From NCBI RefSeq assembly GCF_022790535.1, contig NZ_LOHG01000030.1:1-42630 (forward strand): 42,630 bases of DNA, in the 5' to 3' direction. The position numbers and the translations under genes were made by a program. The notes below the pieces were generated by a model. That model had not been told where the DNA came from, searched no databases, and saw only the letters and a program-made list of their open reading frames with translations. Source of the DNA: Pseudomonas maioricensis. GTDB taxonomy: Bacteria > Pseudomonadota > Gammaproteobacteria > Pseudomonadales > Pseudomonadaceae. Below, piece by piece: positions 25,725-33,552 of the stretch; position 1 is the first letter of the stretch, and each line of letters opens with the position of its first letter.

Positions 25725-27308
25725 TTAACCCAACGCCTCTCGCGTCCCCACCCCATCCACCAGTCGCATCAGCCCCAACGGGTTACCGTTTTTCAATGCG
25801 TCGGGCAGTAACGAGTCGGGGTAATTCTGGAAGCAGATCGGGCGCAGAAAGCGGTTGATGGACAAGGTGCCGACCGATGTTCCGCGGGCGTCGGATGTCG
25901 CCGGATACGGGCCGCCATGGACCATCGCGTCGCTGACCTCCACACCGGTTGGATAGCCATTGATCAACAGGCGCCCGGCCTTGTGCTCCATCAACGGCAC
26001 CAGATCCGCGAACGCGTCGAAATCTGCCGGTTCGGCTATTAACGTCGCGGTCAGTTGGCCTTGCAGGCTGAGCACTGCTTGTTTCAGCTGTTCGGCGTCT
26101 TCAACCGTCACGGCAACCAGCATCGGCCCGAAGACTTCATGTTGCAGCAACGTGTCGCCATCAAGCAGCAATGCCACGTCCGCTTCGTACAATTGCGGGT
26201 AGGCCTGGTTGCCTTGTTGCACCTGTCCGGCGCGATGGTGCAGGCCTGGATGGCTGGCCAGTCGGCCCAATCCGTCAGCGAAGTTGCACAAGCCACCGGC
26301 GTTCAGCAGGGTATGCGGCGCATGGGCGTTGAGCAGATGGCCGAGTTTGTCCAGGAAGTGGCCAAACTGCGGCGAGCGGATGCCGATCACCAATCCCGGC
26401 TTGGTGCAAAATTGCCCGCCGCCCTGAACGACGGAGGCGGCCAGTTCCGCAGCAATTTTTTCGGCACGCACTTCAAGTGCTTGCGGCAGCACCAGTATCG
26501 GGTTAATGCTCGACATCTCGGCAAAGACCGGGATGGGTTCCGGGCGTGCTGCGGCCATGTCGCACAAGGCGCGACCACCGCCCAGTGAGCCGGTAAAGCC
26601 GACGGCCTTGATCGCCGGGTGCTGAACCAGCCATGCGCCGACGGTGCCGCCGTAGATCATGTTGAAGACGCCAGCAGGCATTCCAGTCTTTTCTGCGCCG
26701 CGAATAATTGCCAGTGCGGCCCATTCAGCCGTCGCCATGTGCCCCGGGTGGGCCTTGAATACCACCGGGCAACCGGCGGCCAGTGCGGCTGCGGTATCGC
26801 CCCCGGCTGTGGAAAACGCCAGCGGGAAATTACTGGCGCCGAATACCGCTACCGGGCCGAGACCGATATGGTATTGGCGCAGATCCGGCCTAGGGAGCGG
26901 CTGACGATCCGGCAAGGCCCGGTCAATACGCGCGCCGTAGAAATCGCCTCGGCGCAACAGTTGTGCGAACAACCGCATCTGGCCGCTGGTGCGCGCCCGT
27001 TCACCCTGGATACGGCCTGGTGGCAGGGCCGTTTCACGGCAAACCATGGAGATGAATTCGTCGCCCAGTGCGTCAAGTTCGTCGGCGATGGCGTCGAGAA
27101 AACTCGCCCTTTGCTGCGCGCTCGTGGTGCGGTAGGCGTGGTAAGCACCGGCGGCGGCGAGCGCGGCAGCGTCGACCTCATCGCGGGTTGCTTCCATGAA
27201 AGACAGTGGCAGCGCTTCGCCGGTCGTTGCATCCAGACTCTGCAGACTAACCGAGCCTGCTGCGCTGCGCTTGCCGTTAATGAAGTTGTGTCCGAGTAGA
27301 GCGGTCAT
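25725..27308 (-). CDS. Alpha-ketoglutarate semialdehyde dehydrogenase (NADP+)
   Basis: A 527-residue aldehyde dehydrogenase, of the subgroup that oxidises 2-oxoglutarate semialdehyde to 2-oxoglutarate. That is the last step in non-phosphorylating arabinose, glucarate/galactarate and hydroxyproline breakdown. Catalytic residues are N160 (FGASNFPLAF), E264 (VFAEMSS) and C301 in GGGQFCTKPGL, the context usual for this subgroup. The ATG has GGAGG upstream. No dehydratase or dihydrodipicolinate-synthase-like partner is adjacent, but an arabinose importer and sugar lactonase lie about 8-15 kb away. Confidence 0.88.
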   Translation of the reverse strand: MTALLGHNFINGKRSAAGSVSLQSLDATTGEALPLSFMEATRDEVDAAALAAAGAYHAYRTTSAQQRASFLDAIADELDALGDEFISMVCRETALPPGRIQGERARTSGQMRLFAQLLRRGDFYGARIDRALPDRQPLPRPDLRQYHIGLGPVAVFGASNFPLAFSTAGGDTAAALAAGCPVVFKAHPGHMATAEWAALAIIRGAEKTGMPAGVFNMIYGGTVGAWLVQHPAIKAVGFTGSLGGGRALCDMAAARPEPIPVFAEMSSINPILVLPQALEVRAEKIAAELAASVVQGGGQFCTKPGLVIGIRSPQFGHFLDKLGHLLNAHAPHTLLNAGGLCNFADGLGRLASHPGLHHRAGQVQQGNQAYPQLYEADVALLLDGDTLLQHEVFGPMLVAVTVEDAEQLKQAVLSLQGQLTATLIAEPADFDAFADLVPLMEHKAGRLLINGYPTGVEVSDAMVHGGPYPATSDARGTSVGTLSINRFLRPICFQNYPDSLLPDALKNGNPLGLMRLVDGVGTREALG

Positions 27309-27491
27309 GAGGCCTCCGGTGTAATTCGGTAAGAGGCCGTGTAAGCGGATCGACGGCCCGGCAGGTTTTCAGCACTGCAAGGTAGTCGAAGATTTGAATG
27401 TGTGCCCGCTATTATGAGGCGAGCAGAGGATGCCTGCCGGGTAGTCAATTCAGTCAAACAAGCCAGATGCTACAGGCAAGACCGCAACGGC

Positions 27492-27833
27492 TCAGGGTTT
27501 GCCTGAGTGTTCATCTGTGTCAGACAGGGTACTGATCAGGCGTTTAATATCTTCCTGAACGTCCGGTGGCAAACCATCCAGTTCGCTCAGTACTTTGGTT
27601 TCAGCTGCGGTTATGGAATCAATGGCCAGCAACTCCCGGGAGCCAGTGATCACATACAGGACGTCGACGCCTGACTTGGCGACAGCCCGCAGGTATTCAG
27701 CATTTGGAAACCGGTTGCCTCTTTCGTAAAGCCCTTGAGCATTGGCCTCAACTCCGCCAATGACACCCAGGTCGCGCTGGGAAAGACCCAGTCGCTTTCT
27801 TTCCGCTTTGAGTCTGGGGCCCATGCCTTCCAT
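27492..27833 (-). CDS. Small XRE-family helix-turn-helix protein
   Basis: A 113-residue protein with an N-terminal Cro/C1-type helix-turn-helix (residues 6-62, RLKAERKRLGLSQRDLGVIG and LYERGNRFPNAEYLRAVAKSG). The acidic C-terminal half (DGLPPDVQEDIKRLISTL) is probably for dimerisation. The ATG at 27833 follows AGGA; the longer frame upstream is Pro/Arg-rich and unlikely to be coding. The fold is phage-repressor-like, but no phage genes are near. It lies 122 bp after the DUF4130 gene and may or may not share its transcript. Confidence 0.8.
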   Translation of the reverse strand: MEGMGPRLKAERKRLGLSQRDLGVIGGVEANAQGLYERGNRFPNAEYLRAVAKSGVDVLYVITGSRELLAIDSITAAETKVLSELDGLPPDVQEDIKRLISTLSDTDEHSGKP

Positions 27834-27955
27834 TTGAGATGTCCTGATGCTGAGCCTCGGTGGGAAGAGGTCAGTTATGCAATGAGTGATGACGCAGGTT
27901 AACAGAAGCCTCGGGGTGTGAGGGGGGGGATCCTGGCGGGTGACCGATGGGGGCC

Positions 27956-28810
27956 TCACGGCGCTGTGTTGCCGGGGCCCCGCGCAATACGTTTGCCGGG
28001 TCTGGTCGCTACCTGACTGGCTTGACCGTCGCGCTGTTTGCCGGTCCTGGCTTCGCTGATCAATGCCGGGATCAGCGGGCCTTCAGGCAGGTTCTTCCAG
28101 AAACGGCTCGGTAAGTGACCCTGCATGACTTTCGGGTTCAGGCGCGCGGGGTTGAAGACATGGCTGTAATAGGTCAGCCACAGCTCGCCACCGGGATCAT
28201 CGGCATTGCGCGCCAGTTGTTGCCACTCAACAGGGCAGACCCGCTGGTGAATCAATTGTTGGCCGTCGTAGTAAACGCCGTCCCTGGGTGTGGCAATCAT
28301 CCAGCGATGCTGGCCCATACGGCCGATGAAGTGCTGGCTGGCGCTCAACAGAATGTCGTGGGCGGGTTCGTGCCACGCGACATAGTGTGGCTGAGCGACG
28401 GATTCCAGCAAATCCGCAGCAGGCAGTGCGACAAAGCGCAGAAACGCGTGCAGGTGATGAGCTTCGCGGCTGACTTGCTTGATCCTTCTGTGTAACTCGC
28501 TGCCCAGCTTGTCACCGGCAAGCATGGCGGTACGATCGCCATGGCTGACTCGCCACAACACTTCGTACAGCAGGCTCCAGCGCTGGTCTCCGCGATACTG
28601 CGCTGCGTTTTCCAGTAGCTCCAGCAGCGCCAGCGGGATGCGTGCCTGGAAGGGGCCCGGCTGTTCGGGATAACTGTGATCTGAACCGAACAGGTCGCTG
28701 GCTTCGCTGGACGTCCAGCTGACCTGGCTTGGATCGACTTCATGGCTGAGCAGCCAGCGTGCCTGCTGACGCCAGTTGCCAAAAAGATCATCGCACTCCA
28801 GGCAAATCAT
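27956..28810 (-). CDS. DUF4130 (TIGR03915-type) putative DNA-metabolism protein
   Basis: A 284-residue protein matching the DUF4130/TIGR03915 pattern: an N-terminal FGNWRQQARWLLSHEVDP block, REAHHLHAFLRFV in the middle, then YVAWHEPAHDILLSAS and HRWMIATPRDGVYYDGQQL. In other bacteria this domain is fused to a uracil-DNA-glycosylase-like domain; here no glycosylase domain is attached. The C-terminal 35 residues are basic. Its ATG overlaps the stop of the radical SAM gene (ATGA), so the two are coupled. The biochemical role is not known to me. Confidence 0.85.
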   Translation of the reverse strand: MICLECDDLFGNWRQQARWLLSHEVDPSQVSWTSSEASDLFGSDHSYPEQPGPFQARIPLALLELLENAAQYRGDQRWSLLYEVLWRVSHGDRTAMLAGDKLGSELHRRIKQVSREAHHLHAFLRFVALPAADLLESVAQPHYVAWHEPAHDILLSASQHFIGRMGQHRWMIATPRDGVYYDGQQLIHQRVCPVEWQQLARNADDPGGELWLTYYSHVFNPARLNPKVMQGHLPSRFWKNLPEGPLIPALISEARTGKQRDGQASQVATRPGKRIARGPGNTAP

Positions 28811-30027
28811 CCCCACAGCCCCATTTGCTGAGGTGCCGGACGATCACGCAGGAGCATGTGCAGCGACTCACTGCTGCTTTCTGCCTGCGACGGGTGATAG
28901 TCGCAGGTGACGATGAATGGCTTGGCCTTGGCCAGTACGCAGCGCATGCGGGTCAAATCTTCATAACGGATTCGCCGCTGTCGACGCAGCTCCATCAAGC
29001 GATTGGTTGTGCGAATGCCGATCCCGGGAATGCGTGCAATCAGCGACGCGTCAGCACGGTTCAGGTCCAGTGGGAACAAGCTGCGATTGTTCAGCGCCCA
29101 GGCCAGTTTCGGGTCGATATCGAGCGCCAGATGGCCCGGCCCCTGAAACAGCTCATTGACCTTGAAGCCATAGCCGCGCAACAGGAAGTCGGCCTGGTAC
29201 AAGCGGTGTTCACGCATCAGTGGCGGTGCCGCCAGCGGCACACTTTTCGGGCTGTTGGGGATCGGGCTGAACGCTGAGTAATAGACCCGGCGCAGGCCGT
29301 AGTTACCATAGAGGGACTCGGCACTGCTGAGAATGGTGCTGTCATCGGTCTCGTCGGCACCAACGATCATTTGTGTGCTTTGCCCGGCAGGTACGAAGCG
29401 TGGTGCGCGGGGTTCGTTGAGAACGGTCTGTTGCCCGGTATGGATGGTCTGCATGGCCTGTTTGATCGTGACCACGTTTTTTTCCGGTGCCAGGGTTTTC
29501 AAGCCGTCGTCCGTGGGTAATTCGATGTTGACGCTCAGCCGGTCAGCATAGCGGCCCGCCATCTCGATCAGCGCCGGATCGGCGTCGGGTATGGTCTTGA
29601 GGTGGATATAACCGCGAAACTCATGGACCTCTCGCAACAGTCGGGCCACCTCGATCAACTGCTCCATGGTGTAGTCCGCCGAACGAATGATGCCGGAGCT
29701 GAGGAACAGCCCACTCACGCAATTACGCCGGTAGAAGTCCAGGGTCAAAGTAACCACTTCTTCCGGGCTGAAGCGGGCACGAGGTACGTCGCTGGAGCGG
29801 CGATTGACGCAGTATTGGCAGTCATACAGGCAGAAATTGGTCAGCAGAATCTTGAGCAGCGAGACGCAACGCCCGTCTGGCGTGTAGCTGTGGCAAATAC
29901 CCATGCCGTTGCTTGATCCGAGCCCGGTCTTGCCCTCCGAACTGCGCTTGGGCGCGCCGCTGCTGGCGCACGAAGCGTCGTACTTGGCAGCGTCAGCGAG
30001 GATGCTGAGCTTGTCGATGAGCTGCAT
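28807..30027 (-). CDS. Putative DNA modification/repair radical SAM protein
   Basis: A 406-residue radical SAM enzyme. The [4Fe-4S] cluster cysteines are C66, C70 and C73 in TNFCLYDCQYCVNRRS. Additional conserved cysteines (C20 in DASCASSG, C45 in GICHSY) may bind a second centre. The C-terminal part has a helix-hairpin-helix (ARIPGIGIRTTNRLMELRRQ), a DNA-binding motif, which is why the family is called putative DNA repair. The start at 30027 has GGAG seven bases upstream. It is the first gene of an operon with the DUF4130 protein, behind a LexA box at 30042-30057. Substrate unknown. Confidence 0.88.
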   Translation of the reverse strand: MQLIDKLSILADAAKYDASCASSGAPKRSSEGKTGLGSSNGMGICHSYTPDGRCVSLLKILLTNFCLYDCQYCVNRRSSDVPRARFSPEEVVTLTLDFYRRNCVSGLFLSSGIIRSADYTMEQLIEVARLLREVHEFRGYIHLKTIPDADPALIEMAGRYADRLSVNIELPTDDGLKTLAPEKNVVTIKQAMQTIHTGQQTVLNEPRAPRFVPAGQSTQMIVGADETDDSTILSSAESLYGNYGLRRVYYSAFSPIPNSPKSVPLAAPPLMREHRLYQADFLLRGYGFKVNELFQGPGHLALDIDPKLAWALNNRSLFPLDLNRADASLIARIPGIGIRTTNRLMELRRQRRIRYEDLTRMRCVLAKAKPFIVTCDYHPSQAESSSESLHMLLRDRPAPQQMGLWG

Positions 30028-30041
30028 GGGAAACTCCGATA

Positions 30042-30057
30042 CTGTTTGCATGTACAG
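30042..30057. promoter_or_regulatory. LexA box
   Basis: CTGTTTGCATGTACAG fits the CTGT-N8-ACAG SOS consensus exactly, and its flanks are TA on both sides as in strong E. coli boxes. It lies 15 bases upstream of the radical SAM start codon and overlaps the predicted -10. Confidence 0.85.
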
Positions 30058-30082
30058 TATCGGGTTGGGTCGTGGGATGCAA
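30054..30082 (-). promoter_or_regulatory. Predicted sigma-70 promoter of the radical SAM/DUF4130 operon
   Basis: On the minus strand, TTGCAT (30082-30077), a 17-base spacer and TACTGT (30059-30054). The -10 lies inside the LexA box, so LexA binding would block it. Confidence 0.6.
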
Positions 30083-30160
30083 TGTCCTGCGGTCGGGTGG
30101 ATGGGCTATGAGTTATGTGAAATGGAGTGCACGGGTATTGTGAATGGGAATGCAATCCCA

Positions 30161-30223
30161 TGTGGGAGCGGTGCTTGCCCGCGATTGGCGTTGCCTGTAT
30201 CGCGGGCAAGCACCGCTCCCACA
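30161..30223. repeat. REP-type palindrome, family C (perfect arms)
   Basis: Two 25-base arms that are exact complements (TGTGGGAGCGGTGCTTGC continuing CCGCGAT) around a 13-base loop. It is the best-preserved element in the window, suggesting recent arrival or selection. Confidence 0.9.
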
Positions 30224-30283
30224 TACGATCCCGTTCCAATCAAATGAGCAAATTCTTCACTTGAAAATCCCTCAGCACTCTTC

Positions 30284-30451
30284 CTACATCCCCTGACTTC
30301 CGCGAATCAGATCACAGGCCTTGCGTGCGAGCGGGTTGACGGTATTAGGTCTGATCCACAGATGGTAGGTCACATCCGGCAGACGTTGCAGACCATCGTT
30401 TTCTCCCGGTACGTGCTGCATTGCTTGAGGATTTGCAGCGGGGAATTGAGG
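30284..30451 (-). pseudogene. Remnant of a LysR-type regulator C-terminus
   Basis: This frame gives about 55 codons ending in TAG at 30284. It includes GLQRLPDVTYHLWIRPNT and NPLARKACDLIRG, like the last strand and helix of a LysR effector domain. The frame is closed by a stop at 30452-30454, and there is no DNA-binding domain or start with a ribosome site. I read it as the decayed tail of a deleted regulator. Confidence 0.5.
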
Positions 30452-30475
30452 CTATCAACGTTTGATCGAGTGTTT

Positions 30476-30490
30476 TGTTATTTTATAACA
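30476..30490. promoter_or_regulatory. Zur-type operator
   Basis: TGTTATTTTATAACA is palindromic and differs by one base from TGTTATA-N-TATAACA, the core of the known Zur site. It is 54 bases upstream of the small membrane ORF that begins the metal ABC operon. Confidence 0.65.
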
Positions 30491-30507
30491 CTTCGTTTTC
30501 TGGTTAT

Positions 30508-30520
30508 GTAATACTGTAAC
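30508..30520. promoter_or_regulatory. Second, weaker Zur-like half-palindrome
   Basis: GTAATACTGTAAC matches 11 of 13 positions of GTTATA-N-TATAAC. It lies 17 bases after the first site, and tandem Zur sites are common. Confidence 0.4.
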
Positions 30521-30543
30521 AAATAGTTGCAGGTTATTGGCTC

Positions 30544-30675
30544 ATGAAAACACCCCGCATTCCTTCCATCTCAGGTTCGGTTCTTGCCCAGTCGGCATGG
30601 AAGAGAGTTGTGCTTGCCTTGAGCATGCTGGTTTTGCTGTGGTTGGCGATCATCTGGGCGGTGGCCATTCCATGA
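30544..30675 (+). CDS. Small membrane protein, 43 residues, heading the zinc ABC operon
   Basis: A short frame runs from ATG 30544 to TGA 30675. It starts with a polar, mildly basic head (MKTPRIPSISGSVLAQSAWK) and then one hydrophobic helix of about 22 residues rich in Leu, Val, Ile and Trp. Its stop overlaps the ATG of the ABC ATPase (ATGA), the usual sign of translational coupling. It sits directly behind the Zur-type sites. I do not recognise a family. The ribosome site is weak (AGG ten bases upstream), so expression needs proof. Confidence 0.6.
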   Translation: MKTPRIPSISGSVLAQSAWKRVVLALSMLVLLWLAIIWAVAIP

Positions 30676-31415
30676 GCGCCGCCATCTCTCTGAAGAATCT
30701 CACCGTTGCCTACGAACGCCGGGCCGCGGTTCATCACCTCAATGGGTGCTTCGAAGCCGGGAGCCTGACTGCCATTGTCGGGCCTAACGGAGCTGGCAAA
30801 TCGACGCTGATCAAAGCGATTGCCGGGACCATGAAGCCTGCTGCCGGTCGGGTTGATCGCGGCAATCTTGCAACCAAGACCCTCGGTTATTTGCCTCAGG
30901 CTGCAGAAATTGACCGCAGCTTTCCACTCAGTGTCGCCGACACCGTGGCGATGGGCGCATGGCGTAGCATCGGTGCGTTTCTTGGCCTGACCCGACACCT
31001 CGCCAGGCGCACTCAAGAGTCATTGCAGGCGGTGGGCCTGGAGGGCTTTGAGTCGCGCAGCATCGGTTCGCTGTCTTCCGGGCAGTTTCAGCGTGTGCTG
31101 TTCGCCCGGCTGCTGCTTCAGGACGCTGCTGTGATTTTGCTCGATGAACCCTTCACTGCAATTGATGCACGTACCACCCGCGACCTTCTGGAGTTGGTAC
31201 GGGTCTGGCACGGGCAGGGCAGAACAGTGATTGCCGTGCTGCACGACATCGATCAGGTGCGCCAGCATTTTCCGCAAACCCTGCTGATGGCGCGTGAAGC
31301 CATTGCCTGGGGCGCGACTGCAGACGTCCTGAACGTTGAGAACCTGCGCAAGGCGCGGAACATGGCTGAGTTCTGGAGCGCGGATGCGGAGTTGTGTGGG
31401 GTGGGAACTCTATGA
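30672..31415 (+). CDS. Zinc/manganese-type ABC transporter ATP-binding protein
   Basis: A 247-residue cytoplasmic ATPase of the ZnuC/MntB/AztA group. The Walker A motif is VGPNGAGKST, the signature LSSGQFQRVLFARLL, Walker B VILLDEPF, and the H-loop histidine is in VLHDID. The start at 30672 overlaps the stop of the 43-residue ORF; the longer frame upstream has no family similarity. It energises import through the permease at 31576-32445. A REP palindrome separates these two genes. Confidence 0.92.
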   Translation: MSAAISLKNLTVAYERRAAVHHLNGCFEAGSLTAIVGPNGAGKSTLIKAIAGTMKPAAGRVDRGNLATKTLGYLPQAAEIDRSFPLSVADTVAMGAWRSIGAFLGLTRHLARRTQESLQAVGLEGFESRSIGSLSSGQFQRVLFARLLLQDAAVILLDEPFTAIDARTTRDLLELVRVWHGQGRTVIAVLHDIDQVRQHFPQTLLMAREAIAWGATADVLNVENLRKARNMAEFWSADAELCGVGTL

Positions 31416-31437
31416 TTTCTCCCAGTGTGCATTTTCC

Positions 31438-31525
31438 TGTAGGAGTGAGCTTGCTCGCGATGGCGTCAGGTCAGGCGATCACTTTTGGGCTGGTGTACCG
31501 CATCGCGAGCAAGCTCACTCCTACA
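31438..31525. repeat. REP-type palindrome, family C, inside the zinc operon
   Basis: Arms TGTAGGAGTGAGCTTGCTCG plus CGAT and its exact complement. It fills most of the 160-base gap between the ATPase and permease genes, where it could partly stop or stabilise the mRNA. Confidence 0.88.
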
Positions 31526-31575
31526 GAAAGCCGGATTTCAGTCAGGTCCCGAGTCCGGATTTTGAGGGTGCCATC

Positions 31576-32445
31576 ATGACCCTCTACACCCTGTTAATCG
31601 AACCCTTCGTCGAATTCGGCTTCATGCGCCGTGCCTTGGTGGCGTGTCTGGCGCTCGGCATTGGCTCCGGGCCGGTGGGCGTGCTGTTGATGCTCAGACG
31701 CATGAGCCTGGTGGGCGATGCGATGAGCCACGCAGTATTGCCGGGGGCTGCGTTGGGTTTTCTGTTTTTCGGTTTGTCACTGCCTGCCATGGGCGTTGGA
31801 GGCTTGATCGCCGGGCTGGCAGTTGCGCTGTTGTCCGGGCTGGTCAGTCGCCTGACGGCCCTGCGTGAAGATGCGAGCTTCGCCAGCTTCTACCTGACCT
31901 CGCTGGCGGCCGGGGTCATGATCGTTTCGTTGCACGGCTCCAACGTTGACCTGTTGCATGTGCTGTTTGGCACCATCCTCGCCATCGACGCCAGCGCGAT
32001 TTACATGGTGGGCGGTATCGCTTCTTTCACCGTGATCCTGCTCGCACTGATTTACCGGCCGCTGGTCCTGGAGTGTTTTGACCCCGGATTCCTGCGCGCT
32101 GTCGGCGGGCGAGGCTCGCTGTATCACCTACTTTTCCTGCTATTGGTGGTGCTCAATCTGGTGGCGGGCTTCCAGGCACTGGGGACTTTGATGGCGGTCG
32201 GCATGATGATGTTGCCTGCCACGGCGGCACGCTTCTGGGCCACGTCATTAAGCGCGTTGGTAGCGATTTCGACGTTGGTCGCGACGTTGTCAGGCTTGAT
32301 CGGGCTGATCATTTCTTACCACATGGGCGTCGCTTCGGGACCCGCCATCGTCCTGACCGCCAGCGCTTTCTATGGCTTTTCTCTGTTGTTCGGCCGCACA
32401 GGCATCCTGCGCGGTCTGTTTCCCCAATCTCACCTGGCCAACTGA
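31576..32445 (+). CDS. Zinc/manganese-type ABC transporter permease
   Basis: A 289-residue polytopic inner-membrane protein of the ABC-3 (ZnuB) family with about eight to nine helices. Conserved blocks are MLRRMSLVGDAMSHAVLPGA (the loop that touches the ATPase), FGTILAID, and FQALGTLMAVGMMMLPAATA-like text in the second half. The ATG at 31576 has GAGGG upstream. It is followed after 28 bases by the binding-protein gene. Confidence 0.92.
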   Translation: MTLYTLLIEPFVEFGFMRRALVACLALGIGSGPVGVLLMLRRMSLVGDAMSHAVLPGAALGFLFFGLSLPAMGVGGLIAGLAVALLSGLVSRLTALREDASFASFYLTSLAAGVMIVSLHGSNVDLLHVLFGTILAIDASAIYMVGGIASFTVILLALIYRPLVLECFDPGFLRAVGGRGSLYHLLFLLLVVLNLVAGFQALGTLMAVGMMMLPATAARFWATSLSALVAISTLVATLSGLIGLIISYHMGVASGPAIVLTASAFYGFSLLFGRTGILRGLFPQSHLAN

Positions 32446-32473
32446 TTCACGCACCTATTTCAAGAGGAACGTC

Positions 32474-33367
32474 ATGAAACGATCAATGCTGTTGGGTTCA
32501 ATGGCAGCCCTTGTGCTGTCTGCTTTTAGTGTCATAGCCCAGGCCAAACCTCTGGAAACCGTCGCGTCATTCACGGTCATTGCCGACATGGTGCAGAACG
32601 TCGGCGGCGACCGGGTTCATGTCACGTCGCTGATTGGCCCCAACGGCGATCCGCACGTGTACGAACCCAGCCCGGCCGACGCTCAGGCGTTAAAGAAAGC
32701 GGACGTGGCGTTTGTCAGCGGTTTGCATCTGGAAGGCTGGATGGATCGTTTGATCAAAGCTTCGGGTTACAAGGGGGATCCGGTAGTGCTGTCGAACGGC
32801 ATCAAAACCCGCAGCATGGAAGAGGACGGCGAGCGTATTACCGACCCCCATGCCTGGAACAGTGCTGCCAACGCGGTGATCTACGTGCGTAACATCGTTG
32901 CAGCATTGCAAAAAGTCGATCCACCCGGCGCCGCTGTCTATCAGGCTAATGGCGAACGCTACACCGAGCAGCTTCAAGCGCTGGACAGTTATGCCCGGAC
33001 GCAAATCCAGTCCATCCCCGTTGCGCAACGCAAGGTGCTGACCTCCCATGATGCCTTTGGCTATTTTGGCGATGCTTATGGCGTGACCTTCCTGTCGCCG
33101 CTGGGTTTCTCCACTGAGTCCGAAGCCTCGGCGGCAGATGTGGGCAAGCTGATTCGGCAGATCAAGGCTGAGCATGTCAGCGCTTACTTCTTCGAAAACT
33201 CCGGTGATCCGCGGCTGGTCAAGCAAATCGCCGATGCCAGTGGCGCCAAGCCCGGTGGTGAGCTCTACGTTGAAGCGCTGTCGCCAGCCAATGGGCCAGC
33301 GGCCAGCTATGTGCAGATGTTCCGCTACAACGTTGATCAGTTGGTGGCGGCGATGCAGGGTAAGTGA
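32474..33367 (+). CDS. Zinc-type ABC transporter substrate-binding protein
   Basis: A 297-residue periplasmic cluster A-I binding protein with a signal peptide (about residues 1-24, cut near AQA). By position the metal ligands are H61 (GDPHVYEP), H126 (DPHAWNS) and H192 (TSHDAFGYF); the fourth site is acidic, probably E267 (LYVEALS). Three histidines point to zinc: manganese proteins such as PsaA have a glutamate at the third place. No His-rich loop is present, as in AztC rather than E. coli ZnuA. The start has GAGGA. The Zur-type sites upstream agree with zinc. Confidence 0.9.
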   Translation: MKRSMLLGSMAALVLSAFSVIAQAKPLETVASFTVIADMVQNVGGDRVHVTSLIGPNGDPHVYEPSPADAQALKKADVAFVSGLHLEGWMDRLIKASGYKGDPVVLSNGIKTRSMEEDGERITDPHAWNSAANAVIYVRNIVAALQKVDPPGAAVYQANGERYTEQLQALDSYARTQIQSIPVAQRKVLTSHDAFGYFGDAYGVTFLSPLGFSTESEASAADVGKLIRQIKAEHVSAYFFENSGDPRLVKQIADASGAKPGGELYVEALSPANGPAASYVQMFRYNVDQLVAAMQGK

Positions 33368-33462
33368 AGCCGAGGGGGGCAAGGAGGCGAAGGCCGCGCA
33401 TTCGCAGCCTTCGGCAGCGTTTATAAAACCGAACGCAGTCCGCTGAATTGGTATGCATGATC

Positions 33463-33534
33463 TGTAGGATCTGCCGCAGGCTACGAAGCATTCATACTGA
33501 CACACCGCTATCGCAGCCTTCGGCAGCTCCTACA
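33463..33534. repeat. REP-type palindrome, family D copy 1
   Basis: Arms TGTAGGATCTGCCGCAGGCT and AGCCTTCGGCAGCTCCTACA, imperfect. It lies between the convergent binding-protein and epimerase genes and may end both transcripts. Same family as 34887-34960. Confidence 0.8.
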
Positions 33535-33552
33535 GACCAAGGTCGCTGCTTT

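Noticed and set aside
31336..31575. N-terminal extension of the zinc permease
   Set aside because: It runs through the ATPase 3' end and a REP palindrome. ATG 31576 with GAGGG begins the conserved protein.
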